A stretch of DNA of 64,000 bases from JASJBU01 sp963790775 (GTDB lineage Bacteria > Pseudomonadota > Gammaproteobacteria > Chromatiales > Chromatiaceae). The notes beneath the pieces were generated by a model that had not been told where the DNA came from, did no database searches, and saw only the letters and a program-made list of their open reading frames with translations. Position 1 is the stretch's first letter. Every line of letters begins with the position of its first letter. The position numbers and the translations under genes were made by a program. Below, one piece after another: positions 10,050 through 18,587 of the stretch. Location: contig CAWBPR010000013.1 in the NCBI GenBank assembly GCA_963790775.1, forward strand, positions 186,001-250,000, written 5' to 3'.

Positions 10050-10607
10050 ATGGTTTCACTTCAAACTCCGGTGTGTGAGTTCGGCAAATCAGCCCCAGAC
10101 TTTAACCTGCGGGGGGTCGATGGAAGGCATTGGACACTCGCTGAGTGTATGGGGGAGAAGGGATTATTGGTGATGTTCATCTGTAATCACTGTCCCTATG
10201 TCAAAGCCATTCGTGAGCGCATTGTGCGGGATGCCAACGAGTTGCGAACGCTTGGAGTCAACAGCGTGGCCATCATGGCGAACGATCCCACCGATTATGC
10301 CGAGGATTCGTTCGAAAATATGCAGCGGGTTGCGGAACAGTTCGATTTCCCTTTTCCTTACCTATTAGATGATACCCAGGATGTCGCCAAAGCCTATGGC
10401 GCGGTCTGCACACCGGATTTTTTCGGCTACAACGCCGATTTTGGACTTCAATACCGTGGCCGACTGGATGAGAGTCGTAAGGAGGCTGCACCGGAAGCGG
10501 TGCGCCGCGACCTGTTTGAAGCGATGCAACAGGTGGCTGAAACCGGTCAGGGGCCAGTGGATCAAATTCCCAGTATGGGGTGTTCAATCAAGTGGCGTGT
10601 AGAGTAA
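10050..10607 (+). CDS. Thioredoxin-fold AhpC/TSA-type protein
   Basis: A 185-residue single-domain cytoplasmic protein of the alkyl hydroperoxide reductase/thiol-specific antioxidant superfamily. FGKSAPDFNLRGVDG is the usual N-terminal strand of the fold. LVMFICNHCPYVKAI carries a CxxC-like CNHC active site where peroxiredoxins have the peroxidatic Cys. Later features are AIMANDPTDYAEDSFENM and PYLLDDTQDVAKAYGAVCTPDFFGY, with the cis-Pro region TPD. Such proteins are annotated as thioredoxin family proteins and are expected to act in thiol redox chemistry, but the substrate is unknown. No signal peptide is seen. It is divergently transcribed from metK and stands alone before the carbon-metabolism cluster. 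Confidence 0.85.
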   Translation: MVSLQTPVCEFGKSAPDFNLRGVDGRHWTLAECMGEKGLLVMFICNHCPYVKAIRERIVRDANELRTLGVNSVAIMANDPTDYAEDSFENMQRVAEQFDFPFPYLLDDTQDVAKAYGAVCTPDFFGYNADFGLQYRGRLDESRKEAAPEAVRRDLFEAMQQVAETGQGPVDQIPSMGCSIKWRVE

Positions 10608-10933
10608 GCTCAGTGTTTATCTGAGAATATCAGGATATTAGGATTTACCATCAATCCAGCTTATTGCCCCCATAAAGTCAGCTAAATTGCTCCTGACCTG
10701 AGGTTGAGTCAGAATAGCACACCTTTTTTTTCGTGTTGGGTACCGAATCCGCTCGGAGCTAGTGTCCGGTTGTTGATCGGTCGATTGAGATTATAGGGAT
10801 GGCAGAGGGGGTTCTGTCAGCTCCGGGAATCTGGAGAACACATGACCGCCTCGGTTGAATACGATACGGTCGGTCGGATCCGGGTTTAAACTGAAAACCG
10901 AACGAGATTTCTAACTTTAATCAGGAGGGGTCA
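10608..10933. other. Intergenic region upstream of tkt
   Basis: No coding potential is seen. It contains a short inverted repeat AATATC-AG-GATATT just after the thioredoxin-like gene and a run of eight T near 10730. A strong Shine-Dalgarno (AGGAGGG) lies five bases before the tkt ATG. It probably carries the promoter of the tkt-gap-pgk-pyk-fba cluster, but no convincing -35/-10 pair or CbbR box could be fixed by eye. Confidence 0.5.
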
Positions 10934-12922
10934 ATGTCCTCACGCAGAGAACTTGCCAATGCTATACGTGCCTTGAGCATGGATGCAGTGCAGAAAGCCA
11001 ATTCAGGTCATCCGGGCGCGCCCATGGGTATGGCGGACATCGCTGAAGTGCTATGGAACAGTCACATGAATCACAACCCGGCCAATCCGGACTGGGCGGA
11101 TCGCGACCGTTTCGTGCTGTCCAATGGGCACGGCTCGATGCTGATCTATTCTTTGCTGCATCTTACTGGATATGAGTTGACCATTGATGACCTGAAAGGT
11201 TTTCGTCAACTCCATTCCAAGACCCCGGGTCATCCCGAGTATGGTTATGCGCCCGGTGTGGAGACGACCACAGGTCCCCTCGGGCAGGGCATCACTAATG
11301 CGGTTGGCATGGCGCTGGCGGAACGGACCCTGGCGGCTCAATTCAATAAGCCGGGACACGACATCGTAGACCACCATACCTATGTATTCCTGGGTGACGG
11401 CTGCATGATGGAGGGTATCTCCCATGAGGCCTGTTCACTGGCTGGAAACCTGGGTCTGGGTAAGTTGATCGCCTTCTGGGACGACAACGGCATCAGTATC
11501 GATGGTGAGGTTGAGCACTGGTTTACCGACGATACACCAGCGCGTTTCGAGGCCTATGGCTGGCACGTGGTTCGCGATGTGGACGGTCATGACGGGGATG
11601 CCATCAACAAGGCCATCGAACAGGCCAAGGCTGCTTCTGACAAGCCGAGCATGATCTGCTGCAAGACCACCATTGGGTTTGGTTCACCCAATCTGGCCGG
11701 CAGCCATGACTGTCACGGCGCACCGCTGGGCAATGAAGAGATTGCCGCCACCCGCGAACAGTTGGGTTGGAGTCACGAGCCCTTTGTGATCCCTGCTGAG
11801 ATCTACTCAGGTTGGGATGCTAAAGCGAGCGGTAGTGCGGCAGAGGCCGCATGGAACGAGAAATTCGCTGCCTATGAGGCGGCCCATTCAGAACTCGCCG
11901 CCGAATTCAAGCGCCGCATGGCTGGCGAACTGCCTGCCAATTGGGAACAGGCAGCAGGCCAGTTTATCAACGATGTGAATGCTAAGGCAGAGTCCCCCGC
12001 GACTCGCAAGGCCTCGCAGAACACCCTGAATGGTTATGGACCTCTGCTGCCGGAGTTTCTGGGTGGTTCAGCTGACCTGACCCCGTCCAACCTGACTTCC
12101 TGGTCGGGTTCAAAGGCGATTACCGAGGGGCATGTCGACGGCAACTACCTCTCATACGGTGTGCGTGAATTCGCCATGTCGGCGATCATGAACGGCGTCG
12201 CGCTGCATGGCGGCTTCATCCCTTATGGCGGCACCTTCCTGATGTTCTCGGAATACGCCCGCAATGCCTTGCGCATGGCGGCGCTGATGAAGATTCAGTC
12301 GATCTTCGTGTATACCCATGATTCCATCGGTCTGGGAGAGGATGGTCCAACCCATCAACCTGTCGAGCAGATCCCAACCCTGCGTATGATCCCGAACATG
12401 GATGTCTGGCGCACCTGTGATGCAGTGGAAACTGCAGTGGCCTGGAAAGAGGCCATCGAAAAGAAGGACGGTCCGAGCTGCCTGATCTTCTCGCGCCAGA
12501 ACCTGGCCCACCAGCCACGCAGCGATGCGCAGATTGCGAATATCGCCAAGGGCGGTTATGTGATCAGTGATTGTGACGGTGCGCCGGATGTGATCGTGAT
12601 CGCCACCGGTTCCGAAGTGGATCTCGGAGTCAAGGCTGCTGAGCAATCCGCTAAAAAAGTGCGGGTGGTCTCCATGCCCAACACTCGCGCCTTTGATGCC
12701 CAGGATGCAGCCTATAAGGAATCTGTGCTGCCAGCCGGTTGCACCGCACGGGTGGCCGTGGAGGCTGCGGTTACCGGTGGTTGGTACAAATATGTCGGTA
12801 TGAACGGCAAGGTGATTGGCATCGATCACTTTGGTGAGTCGGCGCCGGCCGGTCAGCTGTTCCAGGAGTTCGGATTTACCGTCGAAAATGTGCTTGCCGC
12901 CATTGACGAGGTGTCCGCCTGA
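10934..12922 (+). CDS. tkt: Transketolase
   Basis: Transketolase transfers two-carbon ketol units with thiamine diphosphate in the pentose-phosphate and Calvin cycles. The 662-residue length is standard. The N-terminal domain starts MSSRRELANAIRALSMDAVQ and has HSKTPGHPEYG and GVETTTGPLGQG. The ThDP/Mg motif is GDGCMMEGISHEACSLAG...DDN. The pyrimidine-binding domain shows YGVREFAMSAIMNGVALHGG and YTHDSIGLGEDGPTHQP. The C-terminal domain ends in FGESAPAGQLFQEFGFT. It heads a run of tkt, gap, pgk, pyk and fba. No ribulose-bisphosphate carboxylase or phosphoribulokinase gene is in the window, so whether it serves CO2 fixation, glycolysis or both is inference. AGGAGGG precedes the ATG. Confidence 0.97.
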   Translation: MSSRRELANAIRALSMDAVQKANSGHPGAPMGMADIAEVLWNSHMNHNPANPDWADRDRFVLSNGHGSMLIYSLLHLTGYELTIDDLKGFRQLHSKTPGHPEYGYAPGVETTTGPLGQGITNAVGMALAERTLAAQFNKPGHDIVDHHTYVFLGDGCMMEGISHEACSLAGNLGLGKLIAFWDDNGISIDGEVEHWFTDDTPARFEAYGWHVVRDVDGHDGDAINKAIEQAKAASDKPSMICCKTTIGFGSPNLAGSHDCHGAPLGNEEIAATREQLGWSHEPFVIPAEIYSGWDAKASGSAAEAAWNEKFAAYEAAHSELAAEFKRRMAGELPANWEQAAGQFINDVNAKAESPATRKASQNTLNGYGPLLPEFLGGSADLTPSNLTSWSGSKAITEGHVDGNYLSYGVREFAMSAIMNGVALHGGFIPYGGTFLMFSEYARNALRMAALMKIQSIFVYTHDSIGLGEDGPTHQPVEQIPTLRMIPNMDVWRTCDAVETAVAWKEAIEKKDGPSCLIFSRQNLAHQPRSDAQIANIAKGGYVISDCDGAPDVIVIATGSEVDLGVKAAEQSAKKVRVVSMPNTRAFDAQDAAYKESVLPAGCTARVAVEAAVTGGWYKYVGMNGKVIGIDHFGESAPAGQLFQEFGFTVENVLAAIDEVSA

Positions 12923-12999
12923 GGCATCGACGGGCGCCAGTGGCGCCTGTTATCAGATCAGATTAACAACTTAATAATACGTTTAACGGAGAATCAAAC

Positions 13000-14001
13000 A
13001 TGACACTAAAAGTAGGCATCAATGGTTTTGGTCGTATCGGCCGTATGGCATTTCGCGCAATCGCCAAGGACTTTCCTGGAATCGAAGTGGTTGGTATCAA
13101 CGACCTGCTGGATGCTGACTACCTCGCATACATGCTGAAGTACGACTCCGTGCATGGCCGCTTCGGTGGCGACGTTGCTGTCGACGGCAACAACCTGGTG
13201 GTGGACGGCAAGACTATCCGCCTGACCGCTGAGCGCGACCCGGCCAACCTGGCCTGGTCCGACATCGGCGCTGATCTGGTCATCGAGTGCACCGGCTTCT
13301 TCCTCAGCGAGGAGACCTGCCAGAAGCACATCGACGCCGGCGCCAAGAAGGTAGTGATGTCCGCACCTTCCAAGGATGGCACTCCGATGTTCGTCTACGG
13401 TGTCAACCACGACACCTATGCCGGTCAGGCCATCGTCTCCGCCGCCTCCTGCACCACCAACTGCCTGGCCCCTGTGGCCAAAGTGCTGAATGACAAGTGG
13501 GGCATCAAGCGTGGCCTGATGACCACCGTGCATGCTGCTACCGCTACCCAGAAGACCGTTGACGGTCCTTCCATGAAGGATTGGCGCGGTGGCCGCGGTA
13601 TCCTGGAGAACATCATCCCGTCTTCCACGGGTGCGGCCAAGGCCGTTGGCGTGGTGCTGCCCGAGCTGAACGGTAAGCTGACCGGTATGGCCTTCCGCGT
13701 GCCCACCTCTGATGTCTCCGTGGTCGATCTGACCGTCGAGCTGAACAAACCAGCCACCTATGACGAGATCTGCGCCGCGATGAAGAAGGCCTCAGAGACC
13801 CCTGGAATCGGCGACACCCTGGCCTATACCGATGAGAAGGTGGTTTCCACCGACTTCCGCGGCGTGGGTCACTCCTCGATCTTCGATGCCGGCGCCGGTA
13901 TCGCCCTGGATGGCACCTTCGTAAAGGTTGTCTCCTGGTATGACAATGAGTATGGCTATACCTGCAACATGCTGCGCTTCGTAGAGCACGTCTCTAAATA
14001 A
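13000..14001 (+). CDS. gap: Type I glyceraldehyde-3-phosphate dehydrogenase
   Basis: Converts glyceraldehyde-3-phosphate and 1,3-bisphosphoglycerate with NAD(P). The 333-residue protein begins with the Rossmann motif VGINGFGRIGRMAFRA and has the active-site block SAASCTTNCLAP with the catalytic Cys. Later come HAATATQKTVDGPS, RGGRGILENIIPSSTGAAKA and the C-terminal WYDNEYGYTCNMLRFVEHV. Its codon use looks strongly biased toward C-ending codons, as for highly expressed genes. It is 77 bases after tkt and 151 bases before pgk; a long hairpin sits in the latter gap. Cofactor preference (NAD or NADP) is not decided here. Confidence 0.97.
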   Translation: MTLKVGINGFGRIGRMAFRAIAKDFPGIEVVGINDLLDADYLAYMLKYDSVHGRFGGDVAVDGNNLVVDGKTIRLTAERDPANLAWSDIGADLVIECTGFFLSEETCQKHIDAGAKKVVMSAPSKDGTPMFVYGVNHDTYAGQAIVSAASCTTNCLAPVAKVLNDKWGIKRGLMTTVHAATATQKTVDGPSMKDWRGGRGILENIIPSSTGAAKAVGVVLPELNGKLTGMAFRVPTSDVSVVDLTVELNKPATYDEICAAMKKASETPGIGDTLAYTDEKVVSTDFRGVGHSSIFDAGAGIALDGTFVKVVSWYDNEYGYTCNMLRFVEHVSK

Positions 14002-14019
14002 GCGTTAGCTGACTGGAAA

Positions 14020-14062
14020 CAGATGACAGGGTTCGACCTCGCGGTTGTACTCCTGTCATCTG
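14020..14062 (+). other. Intercistronic hairpin between gap and pgk
   Basis: Eleven-base perfect arms CAGATGACAGG (14020-14030) and CCTGTCATCTG (14052-14062) surround a 21-base loop that can itself pair (CGACC with GGTTG). No T-run follows, so this looks like an RNA-processing or stabilising hairpin rather than an intrinsic terminator. Such elements can make the upstream cistron more abundant than the downstream one; that role is inferred. Confidence 0.6.
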
Positions 14063-14152
14063 TGACCGGTATCCTCGTCACTATCGACAGAGCTATTCGG
14101 CAAGGTTGCTGCCTTCCCAAATCTCTCTGCAACATCATTACGGAGTGCCATC

Positions 14153-15334
14153 ATGTCTTTTATCAAACTTACTGATCTCGATCTCGCCGGCAAGCGTGTG
14201 TTGATCCGCGCCGACCTCAATGTCCCCGTCAAGGACGGCAAGGTCACCTCCGACGCCCGTATCACCGCCTCCATGCCTACTATTGAACATTGCATGAAGG
14301 CCGGCGCCAAGGTCATGGTCTTTTCACACCGGGGCCGTCCAGAGGAAGGCAAGGTTGACGAAGAGAACTCCATGCAGCCGATCGCCGACGATATGTCCGC
14401 CAAACTCGGCAAGACGGTTCCACTGGTCAAGGATTACCTGGATAAGGCGCCTGATGTAGGCGAAGGCGAGGTGGTCCTGCTGGAAAACGTGCGCTTCAAT
14501 GCCGGTGAGAAGAAAGACAATGAAGAGCTGGCGAAGAAATACGCCGCTCTGTGTGACGTGTTCGTGATGGATGCCTTTGGCACCGCCCATCGTGCGCAGG
14601 CCTCGACACATGGCGTTGGTGTACATGCACCGGTCGCCTGTGCCGGTCTGTTGCTTTCCGAAGAACTCGACAGCCTGGCCAAGGCGCTGGCCAAGCCGGC
14701 CCGTCCCATGGTCGCCATCGTCGGTGGCTCCAAGGTGTCGACCAAACTGACCGTGCTGGAAGCGCTTTCCGAGAAGGTCGACCAACTGGTGGTCGGTGGC
14801 GGTATCGCCAATACCTTCCTCAAGGCGATGGGGCACAATGTCGGCAAGTCCCTGTGTGAGGACGATCTGGTGGATACCGCCAAGGCCCTGGTGGAGAAGA
14901 TGAAGGCCCGCGGCGCGAATATCCCGATCGCTACTGACGTAGTCTGCGGCAAGGAGTTCAGCGAGACCGCCGAGGCCACCCTGAAAGATGCCAGTGAGGT
15001 GGAAGACGATGACATGATTTTCGATATCGGTCCCGATTCCGCCAAGGTACTGGCTGATATCATCGCCAAAGCGGGTACGGTTGTTTGGAACGGCCCGGTG
15101 GGCGTGTTCGAGTTCGACCAGTTCGGCGCAGGTACGAAAACGGTATCCATGGCAATTGCCGAGTCCGATTGCTTCTCCCTGGCCGGTGGCGGCGACACCA
15201 TCGCAGCGATCCAGAAATATGACATCTACGACAAGGTCTCCTACATCTCGACGGCAGGCGGCGCCTTCCTTGAGTACCTTGAAGGTAAGACTTTGCCTGC
15301 GGTGGCCATGTTGGAAGCACGAGCGGCAGAATAA
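14153..15334 (+). CDS. pgk: Phosphoglycerate kinase
   Basis: Pgk transfers phosphate between 1,3-bisphosphoglycerate and ADP in glycolysis, and runs in reverse in the Calvin cycle. The 393-residue monomer shows the N-terminal substrate loop LIRADLNVPVKDGKV, the basic patch HRGRPEEG and VLLENVRFNAGEKKDN. The hinge and nucleotide domain follow with VAIVGGSKVSTKLTVLEAL, FDIGPDSAK, VVWNGPVGVFEFDQF and SLAGGGDTIAAI. It lies between gap and pyk. A strong stem-loop follows its stop codon, suggesting at least partial termination before pyk. Confidence 0.97.
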   Translation: MSFIKLTDLDLAGKRVLIRADLNVPVKDGKVTSDARITASMPTIEHCMKAGAKVMVFSHRGRPEEGKVDEENSMQPIADDMSAKLGKTVPLVKDYLDKAPDVGEGEVVLLENVRFNAGEKKDNEELAKKYAALCDVFVMDAFGTAHRAQASTHGVGVHAPVACAGLLLSEELDSLAKALAKPARPMVAIVGGSKVSTKLTVLEALSEKVDQLVVGGGIANTFLKAMGHNVGKSLCEDDLVDTAKALVEKMKARGANIPIATDVVCGKEFSETAEATLKDASEVEDDDMIFDIGPDSAKVLADIIAKAGTVVWNGPVGVFEFDQFGAGTKTVSMAIAESDCFSLAGGGDTIAAIQKYDIYDKVSYISTAGGAFLEYLEGKTLPAVAMLEARAAE

Positions 15335-15356
15335 TCAGTTACATGGGTGTTCACTC

Positions 15357-15384
15357 AACGGCCGGTGTTACCGGCCGTTTGTTG
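15357..15384 (+). terminator. Stem-loop terminator or attenuator after pgk
   Basis: Perfect 9-bp arms AACGGCCGG and CCGGCCGTT flank the loop TGTTA, followed by a short T-rich tail (TTTGTTG). It lies 23 bases after the pgk stop and about 30 bases before the pyk start. The U-tract is short, so partial termination is more likely than a full stop. Confidence 0.6.
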
Positions 15385-15411
15385 ACCGAGATAACTGGAA
15401 ATCATATTTTT

Positions 15412-16860
15412 ATGCCGAGACGAACAAAGATTGTAGCTACCCTGGGTCCGGCAACTGACGATCCCAAGGTGATGGACAAGCTGATTCGCGCCGGGGTTGA
15501 TGTTGTCCGCCTCAATCTTTCTCACGATCCGCATGAACAACAGCGCCAGCGCTGCGAACGGATTCGTGATCGTTCCAGAGCAAGCGGCCGGCAGATCGGT
15601 GTGCTTTGTGATCTGCAAGGTCCCAAGATACGCATTGGGCGTTTCAAGAGCGGTTACATCACACTTGTAGAGGAGGACAGCTTTATTCTCGATGCGGAGT
15701 GCCCTCTCACCGATGGTGACGAGAGCCGGGTGGGACTGACCTATACTGACCTGTCCAAGGACGTTTCACGCGGCGACACTCTGTTGCTGGATGATGGCGC
15801 TATCGTGCTCTGGGTATCCGATGTTGAAGGTCCCCAAGTGCATTGCAAGGTGGTTGTCGGCGGCAAGCTTTCCAACAACAAGGGGATCAACAAACAGGGT
15901 GGCGGTCTTTCTGCACCGGCATTGACGGTAAAAGATAAAGCCGACATCAAATTCGCCGCTGAAATTGACGCGGATTACCTGGCGGTTTCCTTCGTGCGGA
16001 GTGCCGAGGATGTACGTGAGGCTAGAAGGCTGCTGGAAGAGGCGGGTGGCAAAGGTGGCGTCATCGCCAAAATCGAGCGGGCCGAAGCCCTGGGATGTAT
16101 TGACGAGATTATAGTAGCCTCGGATGCGATCATGGTTGCCCGGGGCGATCTCGGTGTTGAGATCGGTGATGCGGAATTGCCGGCGGTGCAGAAGGATCTG
16201 ATCAAGGCTGCGCGCCGCTTGAATAGCGTGGTGATCACCGCCACACAGATGATGCAATCGATGATTGAGAGCCCGATCCCGACCCGCGCCGAGGTCTTCG
16301 ATGTGGCCAATGCCGTGCTGGATGGGACGGATGCGGTGATGTTGTCCGCTGAGACTTCCATCGGCAGGAATCCACACAAGGTTATAGAGGCCATGGACCG
16401 GGTCTGTATCGAAGCGGAAAAGCAGGGTCTGGCGCGTCGTTCACAACACCGTATCGATTCCGTTTTCGGGCGGGTCGATGAGGCGATCGCCATGGCCGCC
16501 ATGTATACCGCGAATCATCTTGGGGTAAAGGCGATTGCAGCGCTTACCGAGTCTGGTTCCACGGTAAAATGGATGTCACGGATCAGCTCTGGAATTCCTA
16601 TCTATGCCCTGACCCGGAATGTAGAAACCCGCCGCAAGGTGACCCTTTTTCGCGGTGTTTATCCGGTAAGTTTTGATGTGGCGACCACTGACATCAATAA
16701 GGTGAACAGGGAGGTCATAGAGGAATTGCTGCGCCGAGGCGAAGTTCGGGAGAATGATCTGGTGATCATCACCAAAGGTGATCGCTCGGGTGTGGAGGGT
16801 CAAACAAACATCATGAAGGTGATGCGGGTGGGAGAACACCTACTGCCCAAAGTAGATTAG
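15412..16860 (+). CDS. pyk: Pyruvate kinase
   Basis: Pyruvate kinase converts phosphoenolpyruvate and ADP to pyruvate and ATP. From the chosen ATG the product is 482 residues, normal for the PykA type. It begins MPRRTKIVATLGPATDDPKV, where the family usually starts; an upstream in-frame ATG would add 23 residues encoded across the terminator stem and is rejected. Visible are VDVVRLNLSHD, CDLQGPKIRIGRF, the active-site block VMVARGDLGVEIG and TATQMMQSMIESPIPTRAEV, with VMLSAETSIGRNP after it. The C-terminal domain ends in the nucleotide-like ITKGDRSGVEGQTNIMKV. Presence of pyk beside Calvin-type genes suggests shared control of lower glycolysis. Confidence 0.95.
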   Translation: MPRRTKIVATLGPATDDPKVMDKLIRAGVDVVRLNLSHDPHEQQRQRCERIRDRSRASGRQIGVLCDLQGPKIRIGRFKSGYITLVEEDSFILDAECPLTDGDESRVGLTYTDLSKDVSRGDTLLLDDGAIVLWVSDVEGPQVHCKVVVGGKLSNNKGINKQGGGLSAPALTVKDKADIKFAAEIDADYLAVSFVRSAEDVREARRLLEEAGGKGGVIAKIERAEALGCIDEIIVASDAIMVARGDLGVEIGDAELPAVQKDLIKAARRLNSVVITATQMMQSMIESPIPTRAEVFDVANAVLDGTDAVMLSAETSIGRNPHKVIEAMDRVCIEAEKQGLARRSQHRIDSVFGRVDEAIAMAAMYTANHLGVKAIAALTESGSTVKWMSRISSGIPIYALTRNVETRRKVTLFRGVYPVSFDVATTDINKVNREVIEELLRRGEVRENDLVIITKGDRSGVEGQTNIMKVMRVGEHLLPKVD

Positions 16861-16925
16861 GCCAGGGACGATGAGTTCCTGATCGAAACTTTAACTTAAG
16901 TAAAGACAAAATTTAGGAGGCTATC

Positions 16926-17990
16926 ATGGCTCTAATTTCCTTGCGCCAACTGCTCGACCACGCAGCCGAGAACGGCTACGGTTTACCAGCTTTCAATGTC
17001 AATAACATGGAGCAGGTACACGCTATCATGCTCGCCGCGGACGCAGTCGACAGCCCTGTTATCCTGCAGGGTTCCGCCGGGGCTCGTTCCTATGCAGGTG
17101 AACCCTTTCTGCGTCACCTGATCATTGCCGCCACTGAAATGTATCCACACATTCCTGTTTGCATGCACCAGGATCACGGTACTTCCCCTTCCATCTGTCT
17201 GCGTTCCATCCAGTCCGGCTTCAGCTCGGTGATGATGGATGGTTCACTGATGACTGATGGCAAGACGCCATCCAGCTATGAATACAACGTGGACGTAACC
17301 AAGACAGTGGTTGATATCGCTCATGCCGGCGGTGTCTCGGTTGAGGGTGAGCTTGGTTGCCTGGGTTCACTGGAGACCGGCCAGGCTGGCGAAGAGGATG
17401 GCGTCGGTGCTGAAGGCGTGCTGGATCACAGTCAGCTCCTGACTGATCCCGATGAAGCCGCAGATTTCGTTAAGAAGACCGGCGTAGATGCCCTGGCGAT
17501 CGCCATCGGCACCTCACATGGCGCCTACAAATTCACCCGCCCGCCAACAGGCGACATCCTGGCTATCGATCGTGTAAGAGCGATTCATGCGCGTATTCCC
17601 AATACTCATCTGGTGATGCATGGTTCCTCTTCAGTGCCTCAGGACTGGCTGGCCATCATCAACGAGTATGGCGGCGACATGGGTGAGACCTATGGCGTAC
17701 CGGTAGAAGAGATTGTGGAAGGTATCAAAAACGGTGTGCGTAAAGTCAATATCGATACCGATCTGCGTATGGCCTCAACCGGCGCAATCCGTAAACACTT
17801 GCATGAAAACAAGTCCAACTTCGATCCTCGCAAGTTCCTGAAAGAAGCAACCATGGCGATGTCTGGTATCTGTAAGGCGCGCTATGAGGCTTTTGGTTCC
17901 GCAGGCATGGCCAGCAAGATTACTCCAATCTCACTGGAAGGCATGCAGCTTCGTTATGACAGTGGAGAACTGGATCCAAAAATCAACTGA
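16926..17990 (+). CDS. fba: Class II fructose-bisphosphate aldolase (Calvin-cycle subtype)
   Basis: A zinc-dependent aldolase that joins dihydroxyacetone phosphate and glyceraldehyde-3-phosphate. The 354-residue product shows PAFNVNNMEQV, the metal site VCMHQDHG, SVEGELGCLGSLETGQ, IAIGTSHGAYKF, HLVMHGSSSVP and VRKVNIDTDLRMASTGAIR. The sequence type (about 350 residues, with a GEEDGVGAEG insert) is that of the CbbA/Fba class found in autotrophic proteobacteria. It is preceded by TAGGAGG six bases before the ATG and closed by a strong intrinsic terminator, so it ends the tkt-to-fba cluster. Confidence 0.96.
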   Translation: MALISLRQLLDHAAENGYGLPAFNVNNMEQVHAIMLAADAVDSPVILQGSAGARSYAGEPFLRHLIIAATEMYPHIPVCMHQDHGTSPSICLRSIQSGFSSVMMDGSLMTDGKTPSSYEYNVDVTKTVVDIAHAGGVSVEGELGCLGSLETGQAGEEDGVGAEGVLDHSQLLTDPDEAADFVKKTGVDALAIAIGTSHGAYKFTRPPTGDILAIDRVRAIHARIPNTHLVMHGSSSVPQDWLAIINEYGGDMGETYGVPVEEIVEGIKNGVRKVNIDTDLRMASTGAIRKHLHENKSNFDPRKFLKEATMAMSGICKARYEAFGSAGMASKITPISLEGMQLRYDSGELDPKIN

Positions 17991-18010
17991 TTTTAAAATT
18001 CAGTAGCTAC

Positions 18011-18039
18011 AAGGGGGCTGATTTCAGCCCCCTTTTTTT
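18011..18039 (+). terminator. Rho-independent terminator of fba
   Basis: Arms AAGGGGGCTGA and TCAGCCCCCTT with a tiny loop are followed by TTTTTTT, 20 bases after the fba stop. It is a textbook intrinsic terminator. The opposite strand, reading from the convergent glutaredoxin gene, has no T-run, so it acts mainly rightward. Confidence 0.93.
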
Positions 18040-18051
18040 GCCTGCCATAAA

Positions 18052-18327
18052 TCAACTCAGCGCTAAAATGCCTGCTTTGGCGAGTGCGGTTTTGAGCTGG
18101 CCTGGATTAAAGCCTGAAAATTTCTGCTTGCCGACCACTATCAGCGGGACGTTGCGTCCCCCCAGCTGGAAAAATTGTTTCTGCATCTTGCCGGGTTTGC
18201 CGACGTTGAAATCCAGGAAAGGGATATTATTTTTTTTTAACCAATGTTTGGCATGTTGGCAATGTGGACAATTTTGTGTGGTGTAGATTACGACTTTTGT
18301 GGATCTTCTCGGCTTATGATACAGCAT
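18052..18327 (-). CDS. Glutaredoxin-like protein
   Basis: A 91-residue thioredoxin-fold protein of glutaredoxin size. VVIYTTQNCPHCQHAKHWL carries the CPHC active site, followed by an NIPFLDFNVGK strand, NVPLIVVGKQKFSGF with the cis-Pro, and a C-terminal helix. It is expected to reduce disulfides or glutathione mixed disulfides in the cytoplasm; NrdH- and UxxT-like sub-types are also possible. It converges on fba across the terminator, and no partner gene is adjacent. The first eight residues (MLYHKPRR) are atypical, so a slightly later start is possible. Confidence 0.85.
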   Translation of the reverse strand: MLYHKPRRSTKVVIYTTQNCPHCQHAKHWLKKNNIPFLDFNVGKPGKMQKQFFQLGGRNVPLIVVGKQKFSGFNPGQLKTALAKAGILALS

Positions 18328-18587
18328 GGTCGTGATCTAGCTCGCTGCACGCAGTTTGTTATAGGCAGGAGGGAAGCCCAAGGATAACAGCGAGATTCCA
18401 ACGCGGCGTGGCGCAGGAAGCTTAAATATTTCTGCCAATTGCACAATTAAGAGCAACGTTTCGTTCTGCTCTGTTTGGTTGGGTATTCAGGATTGTAATA
18501 TCTAATCAGCTCAATGGGTGCATTAAATATAGGAAAAATTCCTGACATATCAAAAAATAAGCGTTTTCTTGATCTTGTGCAGTTTGT

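Noticed and set aside
15343..15411. Earlier ATG for pyruvate kinase adding 23 residues
   Set aside because: The extension is encoded by the terminator stem-loop and does not resemble the family N-terminus.
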